This document shows positions 8,001 through 17,000 of a DNA stretch of 24,706 nucleotides, piece after piece. The stretch covers positions 1-24,706 of the forward strand of contig CAZWVH010000041.1 in the NCBI GenBank assembly GCA_964636945.1. Reading direction: 5' to 3'. Positions within the stretch are counted from its first letter, which is position 1. Every line of letters begins with the position of its first letter. The translations under genes and the position numbers were made by a program. The notes under the pieces are model-generated. The model searched no databases, was not told the DNA's origin, and saw only the letters and a list, made by a program, of their open reading frames with translations. The stretch is from CAZADA01 sp964636945. Lineage in GTDB: Bacteria; Pseudomonadota; Alphaproteobacteria; Caulobacterales; Maricaulaceae.

Positions 8001-8420
8001 TTAGGTGCGCGTTTCGGGCTTCTTGACCACCACGCCAGCCGGATTGGCCTGTTGGGATTGGTCAAACACCTGGGTCACGACGCCATGACTGGAATCGGGA
8101 TGGCTCTCAATCAACACCGCGCTTTGACCGCCATTTTCCGCAATTTGCTTTTGGACGTTGGCGGTCACCCGCGCCACGTCGGTAATGCGCGCATTGATGA
8201 AAATCCGGTCATTGGCGTCGACTTGAATGAGAATGGTCTCATTCTGACTTTCCGGCGGGTTTTCATCTTCAGGCTGAGGCGGTCCAATCATGGACTTGCC
8301 CTCTTCTTGAAGAAACGTCGCCGTCACGATGAAGAAGATCAACAAGATGAAGACGATGTCCAGCATCGGCGTCATGTTGACTTCCGCTTCCCCACCTGTA
8401 GTTCGTCTGCGTGTCCGCAT
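8001..8420 (-). CDS. exbD: ExbD/TolR-family protein, first copy
   Basis: A 139-residue ExbD. It has a basic cytoplasmic tail (MRTRRRTTGGEAEVN), a single membrane helix (MTPMLDIVFILLIFFIVTAT) with the conserved Asp at residue 21, and a periplasmic domain containing NETILIQVDANDRIFINARI. It ends in a basic VVVKKPETRT tail. It starts 15 bases after the short exbB stop, so it is co-translated with it. Two exbD genes in one TtpC-type operon could give a hetero-dimeric periplasmic plug; this is inference. Confidence 0.95.
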   Translation of the reverse strand: MRTRRRTTGGEAEVNMTPMLDIVFILLIFFIVTATFLQEEGKSMIGPPQPEDENPPESQNETILIQVDANDRIFINARITDVARVTANVQKQIAENGGQSAVLIESHPDSSHGVVTQVFDQSQQANPAGVVVKKPETRT

Positions 8421-8435
8421 GGGGAGTTTCCTTTG

Positions 8436-8993
8436 CTAGTCGAGCGTCATACGGTCGGCCAATTCCTGAACCTGGTTTTTCGCACTGCGCTCGAATTGGT
8501 TGCTCAATGCAAGTCCAGACAAGGATACCACCATGCCCGCCATTGTGGGAATCGTCGCCTTCGACACGCCCGCCGACATCGATCGCGCATTCGACGATCC
8601 TGTGATGGACATGACGTCGAACACCTCGACCATGCCGGTCACCGTGCCCAGCAACCCCAATAATGGGGCGATGGCCACCAGTGTCTTCACCAGCTCCACA
8701 TTTTGTTGCGCGCCCTCTTTGACCTCAGAGATCAAACGATCGCGCAACGCCATGCCTTCCCAGCGCCGCCAGGGATCATCCTGCCAGCCGCCATGATCGC
8801 GCTTCCAGCGCACCCACTCATTCACCGCCGCGTTCGCGCGCGGCTTGTGAGCCGATGACCAGTACACGACCCGCTCCAGGATCACGGTCCACAGCACAAA
8901 CGCGAGCGCCATGATCCAGACCAACACCACACCGCCGGTCTCCAAGAACCCTTGCAGGCTCTCAAAGGCGATGCGCGGATTGAGCATATCCAT
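8436..8993 (-). CDS. exbB: ExbB/TolQ/MotA proton-channel family protein (ExbB2-like)
   Basis: A 185-residue inner-membrane protein with three expected helices: about 20-42 (GGVVLVWIMALAFVLWTVIL), about 102-126 with the family signature LVAIAPLLGLLGTVTGM, and about 147-168 (ATIPTMAGMVVSLSGLALSN). Between helices 1 and 2 is a cytoplasmic stretch with many Trp and Arg. It is shorter than E. coli ExbB, as is usual for ExbB2 proteins. It forms the channel core with the ExbD proteins and lies 29 bases downstream of the longer TtpC-like gene. Confidence 0.95.
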   Translation of the reverse strand: MDMLNPRIAFESLQGFLETGGVVLVWIMALAFVLWTVILERVVYWSSAHKPRANAAVNEWVRWKRDHGGWQDDPWRRWEGMALRDRLISEVKEGAQQNVELVKTLVAIAPLLGLLGTVTGMVEVFDVMSITGSSNARSMSAGVSKATIPTMAGMVVSLSGLALSNQFERSAKNQVQELADRMTLD

Positions 8994-9022
8994 ATCTGTG
9001 CTCCTTCCTGTCGCTCGCCCTC

Positions 9023-10417
9023 TTATCCGCGGCCGCGTGAGTCAAGCGCATGCTCGGCAACCAACCCAGAGGCTCGCTCATCCATGAGCTGCTGAACGCC
9101 GCGCGCTGCGGACGAACAGAAGGAATGGATCAACAGCAACGGAATGGCGGCAACCAGGCCCAACACCGTCGTCACCAGCGCTTGAGAAATACCACCGGCC
9201 ATGATCTGCGGGTCGCCCGCGCCAAACAGCGTGATCTGCTGGAAGGTTTGGATCATGCCGGTCACCGTGCCGAGCAGACCGAGCAATGGCGCCACGGCGG
9301 CCAAGAGCTTGATGAAGTTCAGGCCAAAGTCGATGCCCGCGCTTTCTTTCAAGATCGCATTGTCGAGCCTCAGTTCGAACGTATTCACGTCTGACGAGCG
9401 CGCTTCCTCGGCCGCGATCATCACCCGGCCTAGCGGGTTGCCGCGGCTTGGCGTGGATTTGCGGGCCTGCGCGCGCACGGCCGAGTTGACCATGAACAGC
9501 TGGAACAGACGGAACAGACCGAAGATCACGCCGAAAATCAGCAGACCAATAATGATATAGCCGACAATACCGCCCTGGTTGATCCGTTCGCCAAGGCTTG
9601 GCACTTCCACGATCAACTCGAGCAGGCCACCACGCGAAGGATCATAAAGACCACGGGTAATTTCACCGGGATCGGCGCTGATCAACGCCTTGGCTCCGGC
9701 CACCACAGAGCCAACAGGCTCGCGCGGCAGCACGTTCAACGAGTAATTGCCTTCATCATCGGCTTTATACGTGAGGAACCGCGGATTGCCGCGATTGTTG
9801 GCAAACGCGATGAACGGCCCAACCCGCGTCACGGTGGTCACTTCAGTCTGACCATCATTACCGTAGTTACTCACCGGGGCTTGGAAAGTGTGCACATCGC
9901 GCTGAGCGATCATCTCGCGCAGATACCCCTTCCAAATCGCGTCCAACTCTTCACGCTCCGGTAAGGACTCAGTTTCTGAGATTGCCTGCAGCGCGTCTGT
10001 GCGACCAGGGAATTCCGCCGAAGCCAGCGAGCCGTCGATAATGCTTTGCGCTTCGCCGGCGGCTTGGCGGGCAACACCGAACAATTCGCCAAAATCGCCC
10101 TGCTTGGCGCGCAGCTCTTCGTCGAGCTCAGCCACCAGAGCGTCATTGGCGCGGAACTGCGCTTCCAGCTCCTCGGCGCGGCGTTCAAGGGCTTCCAGTT
10201 CGGCTTCAGCTTCGCTCAACAGACGCTGTTGTTGAGCCGCTTGACCTTGGAAGCGTTGGAGACGCTCGCGCTGTTCTGCGCTTTGCTGGCGGTTTTCACT
10301 TTCCAAGCGATCAATGAGTTGATCCAGCGTATCGGCGGGTTCTTGGGCCGTGGCGATGCTGACGCTGACCGCCGCTGCAGCCAATCCGCCAAAGAAGGAT
10401 TTGAGGATATTTTTCAT
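9023..10417 (-). CDS. TtpC-like MotA/TolQ/ExbB protein with periplasmic coiled coil
   Basis: A 464-residue protein combining a secreted N-terminal region with a C-terminal ExbB-type membrane domain. Residues 1-24 are a signal peptide (MKNILKSFFGGLAAAAVSVS, cleaved near TAQ). About 28-115 is a long Glu/Gln/Arg/Ala coiled coil, then a mixed periplasmic domain to about 280. Helix one follows (GGIVGYIIIGLLIFGVIFGL), then helix two with LLAAVAPLLGLLGTVTGMI and helix three (QALVTTVLGLVAAIPLLLIH). This matches TtpC, described in Vibrio as needed for TonB2-dependent transport, where it contacts the TonB2-ExbB2-ExbD2 complex. It lies 18 bases after the DUF3450 gene and 29 bases before the short exbB. 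The symbol ttpC is not assigned because the comparison is by layout. Confidence 0.92.
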   Translation of the reverse strand: MKNILKSFFGGLAAAAVSVSIATAQEPADTLDQLIDRLESENRQQSAEQRERLQRFQGQAAQQQRLLSEAEAELEALERRAEELEAQFRANDALVAELDEELRAKQGDFGELFGVARQAAGEAQSIIDGSLASAEFPGRTDALQAISETESLPEREELDAIWKGYLREMIAQRDVHTFQAPVSNYGNDGQTEVTTVTRVGPFIAFANNRGNPRFLTYKADDEGNYSLNVLPREPVGSVVAGAKALISADPGEITRGLYDPSRGGLLELIVEVPSLGERINQGGIVGYIIIGLLIFGVIFGLFRLFQLFMVNSAVRAQARKSTPSRGNPLGRVMIAAEEARSSDVNTFELRLDNAILKESAGIDFGLNFIKLLAAVAPLLGLLGTVTGMIQTFQQITLFGAGDPQIMAGGISQALVTTVLGLVAAIPLLLIHSFCSSAARGVQQLMDERASGLVAEHALDSRGRG

Positions 10418-10435
10418 GGTGCGAAACCCTATGCT

Positions 10436-11239
10436 TTAGCTTGAGCTGGCGCCGTCAGACACGACCGTGGGACCTGGTACAGGACCGCGCAGAATATTCT
10501 GAGAGGCTTGCTCGTCAGCGATCCGCTTGGCCTGACGCACGTCGGTGAGATAAGAGTTCGACAGCGACTCCCAGCCGCCATTGCCCGCTTCACCGCCCTG
10601 TGGATTCCAGATGCCAAGCTCACTTTCGTCTTTGGTCATATAGACCCAGGCGACACGGCCAAACAAAACGAAGTCCACTTTCGGCGCGTTGGGGTCGTTG
10701 GTCAGCTCGCCTTCCCAGGACGTGATAAATCGTCCGTAGTCGGCTTCAATTTCATACGCCTCGATGATGCTCCGGTATTTCTCGGCTGGCGCGATATTGT
10801 GGTCGTCCATATTGGTGCGCGCACGCTCGACGCGGCGCAAGCGCTCATCGCGGCGGAACGGTATATCGAGCATGATGAAACGCTCGAGTTCGTCAATCAT
10901 TTGGAACTGCATGGGATACAGGTCCGAAGTGATTTCATCCACCTGGTCGATCTGGCGACGCAAGTCGTTGATCTCGTTGGCCTGACTCTGCAGGAACACT
11001 TCTTGCTGCTCCACGTAGAGTGACCGGCTCTCAATCCGCTGCAATGTGGCGCGATATTCCGCGAACAAGTCGCCGCGCTGGTCATCGATCCGATTGATCT
11101 GGGCCTGCGATTGCTGTGCTGATTCCGTGGCCCGTTCGGACTGGTCCACAGCACGGTCCAGTTGGGATTGTGCCGTAGCTCCAGCCGCCAGCACTGCAGC
11201 GCAGAGGCTGCCCATGAAGAACTGTCGTGATTTGCTCAT
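10436..11239 (-). CDS. DUF3450 family periplasmic coiled-coil protein
   Basis: A 267-residue exported protein and first gene of the TonB-type operon. The signal peptide is at residues 1-23 (MGSLCAAVLAAGATA). A long coiled coil from about 25 to 110 (RAVDQSERATESAQQSQAQI) continues into IDQVDEITSDLYPMQFQMID. The compact second half has RFIMLDIPFRRDERLRRVER and LFGRVAWVYMTKDESELGIW, which is the DUF3450 pattern as I recall it. DUF3450 genes regularly precede ttpC-like genes in TonB2 clusters. The likely role is periplasmic support of the complex, but the biochemical function is not established. The tRNA-Gln terminator lies upstream, so its own promoter should be within about 11240-11328; I see no confident match there. 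Confidence 0.9.
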   Translation of the reverse strand: MSKSRQFFMGSLCAAVLAAGATAQSQLDRAVDQSERATESAQQSQAQINRIDDQRGDLFAEYRATLQRIESRSLYVEQQEVFLQSQANEINDLRRQIDQVDEITSDLYPMQFQMIDELERFIMLDIPFRRDERLRRVERARTNMDDHNIAPAEKYRSIIEAYEIEADYGRFITSWEGELTNDPNAPKVDFVLFGRVAWVYMTKDESELGIWNPQGGEAGNGGWESLSNSYLTDVRQAKRIADEQASQNILRGPVPGPTVVSDGASSS

Positions 11240-11328
11240 TGGCGCTCCGCCTTACACTCTTTTGCCGCTGCACGACTCGCATGCGTTCGCATCCTTGCCG
11301 CACACTCCAATACGATCGACTAATCCCC

Positions 11329-11359
11329 AAAAATACGCCCCACACGGGCGGCGTTTTTT
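11329..11359. terminator. Terminator hairpin, probably bidirectional, after tRNA-Gln
   Basis: The arms ACGCC (11335-11339) and GGCGT (11350-11354) pair, extended by a CC/GG step, around an ACAC loop region. On the minus strand the hairpin runs into ATTTTT (11334-11329), placing it downstream of the minus-strand tRNA-Gln. On the plus strand a six-T run follows (11354-11359), but no plus-strand gene lies before it. A second perfect hairpin, ACACGC-CCCC-GCGTGT, is adjacent at 11363-11378. Confidence 0.65.
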
Positions 11360-11487
11360 CCCACACGCCCCCGCGTGTTCATGAACGCTAGCACTGAATT
11401 CCGGCGTCAGGCAACCACTTAGGTCACGCCGTTCGACGCATTGCTCAGTGTTTTTCCGTCTGCGTACAAATGAAATCAAGGAAGAGT

Positions 11488-11562
11488 TGGCTGGGGCGGG
11501 AGGATTCGAACCTCCGGTCTTCGGTACCAAAAACCGCTGCATTACCGCTATGCTACGCCCCA
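11488..11562 (-). tRNA. tRNA-Gln (anticodon UUG)
   Basis: A 75-base cloverleaf with encoded CCA. The acceptor TGGGGCG pairs with CGCCCCA, discriminator G, CCA at 11490-11488. The T arm is GGAGG-TTCGAAT-CCTCC. The anticodon stem CGGT/ACCG closes the seven-base loop TTTTGGT, giving TTG at positions 34-36. The U1-A72 first pair is typical of bacterial tRNA-Gln. It reads CAA codons. Confidence 0.95.
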
Positions 11563-11739
11563 ATCGACGTGCGAGCGGCGTATGTAGCGCGCGCGCAACC
11601 AACAATCAATTCCCCGAATGGAACACAAGCAAACTCAAGCGCAACATTTTTTGCCAGCGTCCGTACATGTCAGTCTAAACAGCGAAGTTTGTCGTGTCGG
11701 ATTGCTCCGCTGCACGGCAGGCGATATATCCACCACAGT

Positions 11740-11816
11740 CGGAGTATAGCTCAGCCTGGTAGAGCACCGTCTTCGGGAGGCGGGGGTCGCAAGTTCGAAT
11801 CTTGCTACTCCGACCA
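11740..11816 (+). tRNA. tRNA-Pro (anticodon CGG)
   Basis: A 77-base cloverleaf with encoded CCA. The acceptor CGGAGTA pairs with TACTCCG, discriminator A, CCA at the end. The D arm is GCTC...GAGC. The anticodon stem CCGTC/GGCGG has the loop TTCGGGA, giving CGG at positions 34-36. The T arm is GCAAG-TTCGAAT-CTTGC. It reads CCG codons. It is divergent from tRNA-Gln, with 177 bases between them and no other gene visible there. Confidence 0.96.
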
Positions 11817-11844
11817 CTTGACCTCGCCAACTCTGAATGACTTG

Positions 11845-11882
11845 AGAAAAAAGAATGGCTCCAGCCGCACAAGCCAGAGCCA
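11845..11882 (-). terminator. Probable intrinsic terminator of the S9 peptidase gene
   Basis: On the minus strand TGGCTC (11882-11877) pairs with GAGCCA (11861-11856). The stem extends inward through wobble pairs to a short TGTGC loop and is followed by TTCTTTTTTCTC (11855-11845). It starts about 30 bases past the peptidase stop at 11914. Confidence 0.6.
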
Positions 11883-11913
11883 AACTATTTGTCTCAAATG
11901 ATGTACGTTTACC

Positions 11914-13908
11914 CTACTCTGACGATAAACTCCCGGGATTTGCTGCCGTCGCCATCCCACAAGGCCCGGCCAGCCAATTCAGCAATTCCGTATACAGGAT
12001 TTTCTGATTTTCATAGCCAATAGTGTTCGAAAAGTGATCTGCGTCATTAAGAATTACGTATTTGTAGGGCTTGTTGTGGCGCTTTAATCCATCAACGAAG
12101 CGATTGCCTTGATAAATAGGAACACGCTGGTCGACTTCGCCGTGAATGACAAGGATTGGAATATTAGTGTTCTCAACTTGTTCCACAGGGCTCATGCCCT
12201 TATAACCCTCTCGAATAAGCGCTCTTCCGATCCGACCCCGGCCAAAATCAGCCCCAATTTGATTCAGATCACTCACACCAGCTCCAGCTATTGCGCATTG
12301 GTAGATTTGTGGTGTGCGAACCGAAGCGGCAAACGCGGCATAACCTCCGTATGACCAACCAAACATTGCAAGCTTCTCCTGATCGGCCAAACCTTGCTCC
12401 ACCAGGTAAAGGGCTCCATCGTCTTTGTCGTCTTGCATGGCTAGTCCCCATTGTCCCCACGAAGAGAGCCAGTGATCGAGACCATAGCCTTCTGATCCAC
12501 GATATTGCGGTTGGAGCACCATGTAGCCTCGCGTCGCCAAAACCTGCGGCCATTCATCATAAGCTCGGGTTTCCGAAACCCACGGACCACCGTGAGGGAG
12601 AATCACAGTCGGATAGGGTGGCTCGCCCGACGTGGGCATAGTCAGAATGCCCGGGATTTCCCGCCCGTCGCGAGCCGTATAGGTAACAAATTTCTCTTCG
12701 CCCAACATATCCGAATCAAGAAGCGGGTGCTGTCCGCCAAGATATTGAGCCTGCCCATCCGCAATCAGATAGTAACTTCCGGGATCTTGTGCACTTTGTG
12801 TGAAGACCAGCATTTTTGCACAATTATTAAAGCAGTCCAGTATGGTATTGCGCGTTTCAGGAAAAGCGGCGTCTACGGTCGCTTGATGGCCAGCCACGCG
12901 ATTGTCAATCCAAGCTATCTGCCGCTTTCCGTTTAAGTAGTATGCGAACCCTGCGAGCTCGACGGATCGATCGACGTCGGGAGTGTAAATGCCGCCCAAC
13001 ACATCGACATCGGGTCGCTGATACACCGTTTCAACAAACTCTCTGGTTTGCATATTAAACAGGTGGACGCCCACCGTATTCTGACCGCGATGTGCACGAA
13101 GAAATATTTGATTGGGGTTTTGTGGGTCAATACCAATCGGATCAATGCCAAGCTGGCCATAATTTTGGTAGTTCTCAAGCGAGAAACGATACCACTCTTT
13201 CCACTCATCACTTTCACCGAGTTCACGGTAAAAATAAATTGCTTCACGCGTCCCAATATCGACTTCACTAGCTGTACGAACATTGCCCTCGCTATCGATA
13301 CCATAATCGCCAAGGCGGCGATTTCCCTTTAAATACATTGATTTTCTATTGTTTCGAAGATTATAGACATAAAAATCAGGCGCCTGGGCGCCCGAAATCG
13401 ATTCTCCTTCCAGGTCATCAAAATCAATATCCCGAGTGGAAATCAGAATTTCGTTCGGGCGACCGCGCAGACGAGATTGGAAGCTAGCATCACGAGGTAA
13501 TTCCCGAAATCGACCAGTATTCAAATTCAAGAGCGCAACTTGGCCTTCGTACACGCCTTGGTTAACGTCCGTGATTTGATCCCGTACTTTCTGACGAAAT
13601 CGAACGAAAATGTGATCTTTATTGGCCCAGCTGAAGCTTGTGATTTCGGAAGGAGATGCACTGTATCGTGCTGGCTCTTTGGCGAGGTCGTCAACTTCGT
13701 ATACCTCAAGAATGTATTCATCGGTCTTGCCCGGCAACCGTAGCAGCGCAATTTGCTCACCGTCAGGTGAAAGAGAGACACCTGTCATAAACGGGTACGT
13801 AGCAAAATAATCGAGCGGAGGCACGTCTTCCTGCGCGCTTGTCGTCATCGGTGCGATTGCGAGCAACGCGATGATTCCCGATAGTGCAAGCAAACTTCTA
13901 TTGATCAC
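11914..13908 (-). CDS. Secreted S9 family (prolyl oligopeptidase/acylaminoacyl-type) peptidase
   Basis: A 664-residue serine peptidase of the alpha/beta-hydrolase fold. The signal peptide is at residues 1-25 (SLLALSGIIALLAIAPMTTS), so it acts in the periplasm or outside. About 30-400 is the N-terminal beta-propeller (YPFMTGVSLSPDGEQIALLR, SFSWANKDHIFVRF). About 410-650 is the S9 catalytic domain: PTVILPHGGPWVSE, nucleophile Ser519 in MFGWSYGGYAAF, Asp593 in HGEVDQRVP and His625 in NDADHFSN. The start is the GTG at 13908, with GGGAG 6 bases upstream. Lower GC than the flanking genes is visible throughout. It lies downstream of a TonB-dependent receptor on the same strand, separated by 143 bases that contain a terminator, so it is probably partly independent. 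The substrate (peptides) is inferred from the family. Confidence 0.93.
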   Translation of the reverse strand: MINRSLLALSGIIALLAIAPMTTSAQEDVPPLDYFATYPFMTGVSLSPDGEQIALLRLPGKTDEYILEVYEVDDLAKEPARYSASPSEITSFSWANKDHIFVRFRQKVRDQITDVNQGVYEGQVALLNLNTGRFRELPRDASFQSRLRGRPNEILISTRDIDFDDLEGESISGAQAPDFYVYNLRNNRKSMYLKGNRRLGDYGIDSEGNVRTASEVDIGTREAIYFYRELGESDEWKEWYRFSLENYQNYGQLGIDPIGIDPQNPNQIFLRAHRGQNTVGVHLFNMQTREFVETVYQRPDVDVLGGIYTPDVDRSVELAGFAYYLNGKRQIAWIDNRVAGHQATVDAAFPETRNTILDCFNNCAKMLVFTQSAQDPGSYYLIADGQAQYLGGQHPLLDSDMLGEEKFVTYTARDGREIPGILTMPTSGEPPYPTVILPHGGPWVSETRAYDEWPQVLATRGYMVLQPQYRGSEGYGLDHWLSSWGQWGLAMQDDKDDGALYLVEQGLADQEKLAMFGWSYGGYAAFAASVRTPQIYQCAIAGAGVSDLNQIGADFGRGRIGRALIREGYKGMSPVEQVENTNIPILVIHGEVDQRVPIYQGNRFVDGLKRHNKPYKYVILNDADHFSNTIGYENQKILYTELLNWLAGPCGMATAANPGSLSSE

Positions 13909-13973
13909 AGCAGGCTCCCATTTATCAGTTTATTAGCCATGGTAACGCAACCCAAACAAACTTCAACAGACAT

Positions 13974-14007
13974 AAAAAGGCCCGACGAGACAAACATCGC
14001 CGGGCCT
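13974..14007 (-). terminator. Intrinsic terminator after the TonB-dependent receptor
   Basis: On the minus strand AGGCCCG (14007-14001) plus GCGA pairs with TCGT plus CGGGCCT (13984-13978), an 11-pair stem around a loop of about 8 bases. It runs into a T-run at 13978-13974. It lies about 45 bases beyond the receptor stop at 14052. Confidence 0.8.
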
Positions 14008-14051
14008 AGAAGACTAGATTATGGGGAAGTGAGTCACTTCCGTTACTGAGT

Positions 14052-17000
14052 TTAGAAGTTTTTCCGAACCGACATAAACACCCGGCGCCCCAGCAGGTCG
14101 TAACCGACGCCGACCGGTGCATTCACGTTCGTAGTGACCTCGGAAGAGTTCACAAACGGCGGTTCTTCGTTGAATAGGTTTCGAACCCCAATAACAAAGT
14201 CCCAGGTATCAGCATTGTAGCCGATCGATGCATCATGCCGGAAATAAGCTTCCGCGGAAGCATAGTCTCGACACAATTCCTCAGGCAAGCACGTTTGTGA
14301 AGCGCCGAACCGGCTGTCGATACCCTCAACGAACTGTCCAACCTGGCTAATATAACGAGTGTTCCAGGTTACACGGAAGTCATCATAGTCAGCACGGAAA
14401 GTTGCTTGTCCATTCCACTCGGGGAAACCAAAAGAACCCCGTAGGTCGTCAACGTCTGCGACGCCGTTGTCACCAATGATCTCATTCTCATTTTCAAGCA
14501 AATGAGTGGCGCGAACATCAACAGAAAGATCAAGAGCGCGACCCAGCACAGCAAAGTCATCTTCGAACAGGATATTAATATCGATGCCTGAAGCTTTGTC
14601 TGTGTTGATATTGATCGGAGTTGCAAAAACAGTGTTAATCAAACCGTCGTTGCCCCGTTGAATTCTTGAACAGAACGAGCTCGAGAAATCAGGCTGAAGC
14701 ACGAAGCAATCATTGACAATGAATTGTGATGACGGCTCCGCCAGCGCATCTTCAACCTCAATGCTCCACCACGTAGCGCCTGCAGTGAGATTAAACTGCT
14801 CAAAGAAAGGCTGATCTATTACAAGGCCAGCCGAGTAAGCAGTTGAGGTCTCCGGATCGATATCGGTAGTCCCACCTGTAATTACTTCTGCCGACACTGT
14901 CCCGGTCCCGCTTGGCACGCCATCTTCGGCGCCGAGGGTCGTGGGATCAACTCCAGCGGCAACACAGTTGTCCAAAGTTTGCTGATCGCGCGTGTCAAGC
15001 GCTGGATTGTAGAAGCCTGGATCATCAGGGTTCAAGGGGTCGCGCTCAAACGCTGCTTCTGGCACCAAGCATGGATCACCAAGTGCGTTATTGAAACCCG
15101 ATTGGTTCAATAAGAATTGTTCACGGACGTTAGGCGCACGATAGGAGGTGCCGGCGGTACCGCGGAACAAAAGCCAATTCACTGGGCGATAATCGCCCTT
15201 CACACTGTAAGTCCAGTCCGTGCCGTAAAATTCTTCCTCCGTCCAACGAGTAGAAAGGTTCAGGTTGGCGTCATAGATGCCCGGCAGATTTGCTGCGATG
15301 GGAATTTCAATCTCACCGAACGCCTCGTAAAGGTCCTTCGAACCTGCCCCACCCGAGTCTTGGAAGAAACCGAACAACAGACCATCAGCGGCAATGTCGC
15401 TCGCGTTCGACTCGATGACGTCTTCACGATACTCAAAACCAAGCACAACAGGAACATCGCCGGCCGGCAGCTCGAATACATTGCCGGTCAAAAATCCTGA
15501 CAAGATTGTCTGCTCATAGACCGTGTTGAATGACCGATCCCCAAACACGTAATCGCGCTCTTCTTGAGTAGCAAAATCGCCAGCCTCACCACCGTTATAC
15601 AGCGATGGAGCAAACATGTTGATCGGTACGCATACATTGCCAGAGTCATCAAACCCGTCGGGAATTCCATCACCATTATCGTCAACGCCGCAAACCACTT
15701 CACCGGTAGATGGGTCGATCGCAGACGTGCGCAACGAGAAGTTCAACCGGTCATCGCGAACGCCAACGCGACTTGAGTCTCCGTTGGATCGCGAGTAAAC
15801 CATCGACGCTTCGTAGGTCCAGTCGCGAACCGGACCAAAGTTCAAGAAAGGAACATCGCCGCGAAAGCCGCCGACAAGGCGAGATTGAGTCAACTCAACG
15901 GCGGTGATGTTACGATCACCTTGCACTCGAACAATTGGTTGAACGTCCTGCGGCCCGAGCGGCCCCGCCAAAAATCCTGCAAAACCCGGACTTGTTGAGG
16001 GCGCTCCAACCAAGCCTTCAAAGACGTTACTATAGGCGTCACTCAAGAAGAAATTGTCGAATGCGACACCGCAATCGACCCCGAAGCCATCTGGGTTACA
16101 AATATTATAGGGATTGCTGGCCGGAACAATCGGGAACAGTTGGACGCCCCCACCTGAACCTACCGCGTCCGACGTGCTTTGAAGGTTTGAATAGAGCGCT
16201 TCATAAAAGAACGTTGCGCCGCCCAAGACGTCGGTTTGGTACTCGCCGTAGGCAAACGCATTTAAGCGCTCAACCTCCGAGAAGATATCACTGTCAAGCC
16301 ACTCTTCGCTGCCATTGGGCGTGTAATTGAAGAATTCGACGTCATTGATGCCATCACCGTTTGAGTCGACGCCAATGGAGGTTCCGCCCGTTGATAAGAA
16401 GTTTGACTCAGAGAAGCCGGGATACAAACCATCTGCGTTGGGCGCCAGAAAGTTGGCAAACTCGTTTGCGTAAACCGAACCAAGGACAGGCACTGACACT
16501 CGGCCAACTAAGCGAGGACGTTGACACGGATTTGGGCGTTGTAACGGGTTTGCCAAATTGTCAGCGATGAATTCGGTCCGGAGTTCACCGGTAGCGTCCA
16601 CGATCTCCAGGTCTTTGGTACATTCGTTCGACCAATCGCGGTCTCGACGATTTAGAGCCTCCGTCAGCTGGTACTCCAACGCAAAGCCAGAGAAGCCACG
16701 GTCTGAGTTGACACCCCACTTCGCCGAAACCGTGGTCTCTTCGCCACCACCGTCGAAAGGTTGACTATAGTTACCAAACAACTCCAGTCCGTCGAAATCT
16801 TTCTCGAGGATAACGTTGACCACACCGGCGACCGCATCCGATCCATACACGGACGAGGCCCCATCTAGCAGAATATCAAAACGCTCTATGACCGTGCCCG
16901 GTAGCAAATTAACGCTTGGCTGGGTTGGAACACCCTCAACGCCTGCTGGTGCAAGCCGGCGACCATTAATCAACACCAAGCTGCGGTCGGATCCCAACCC

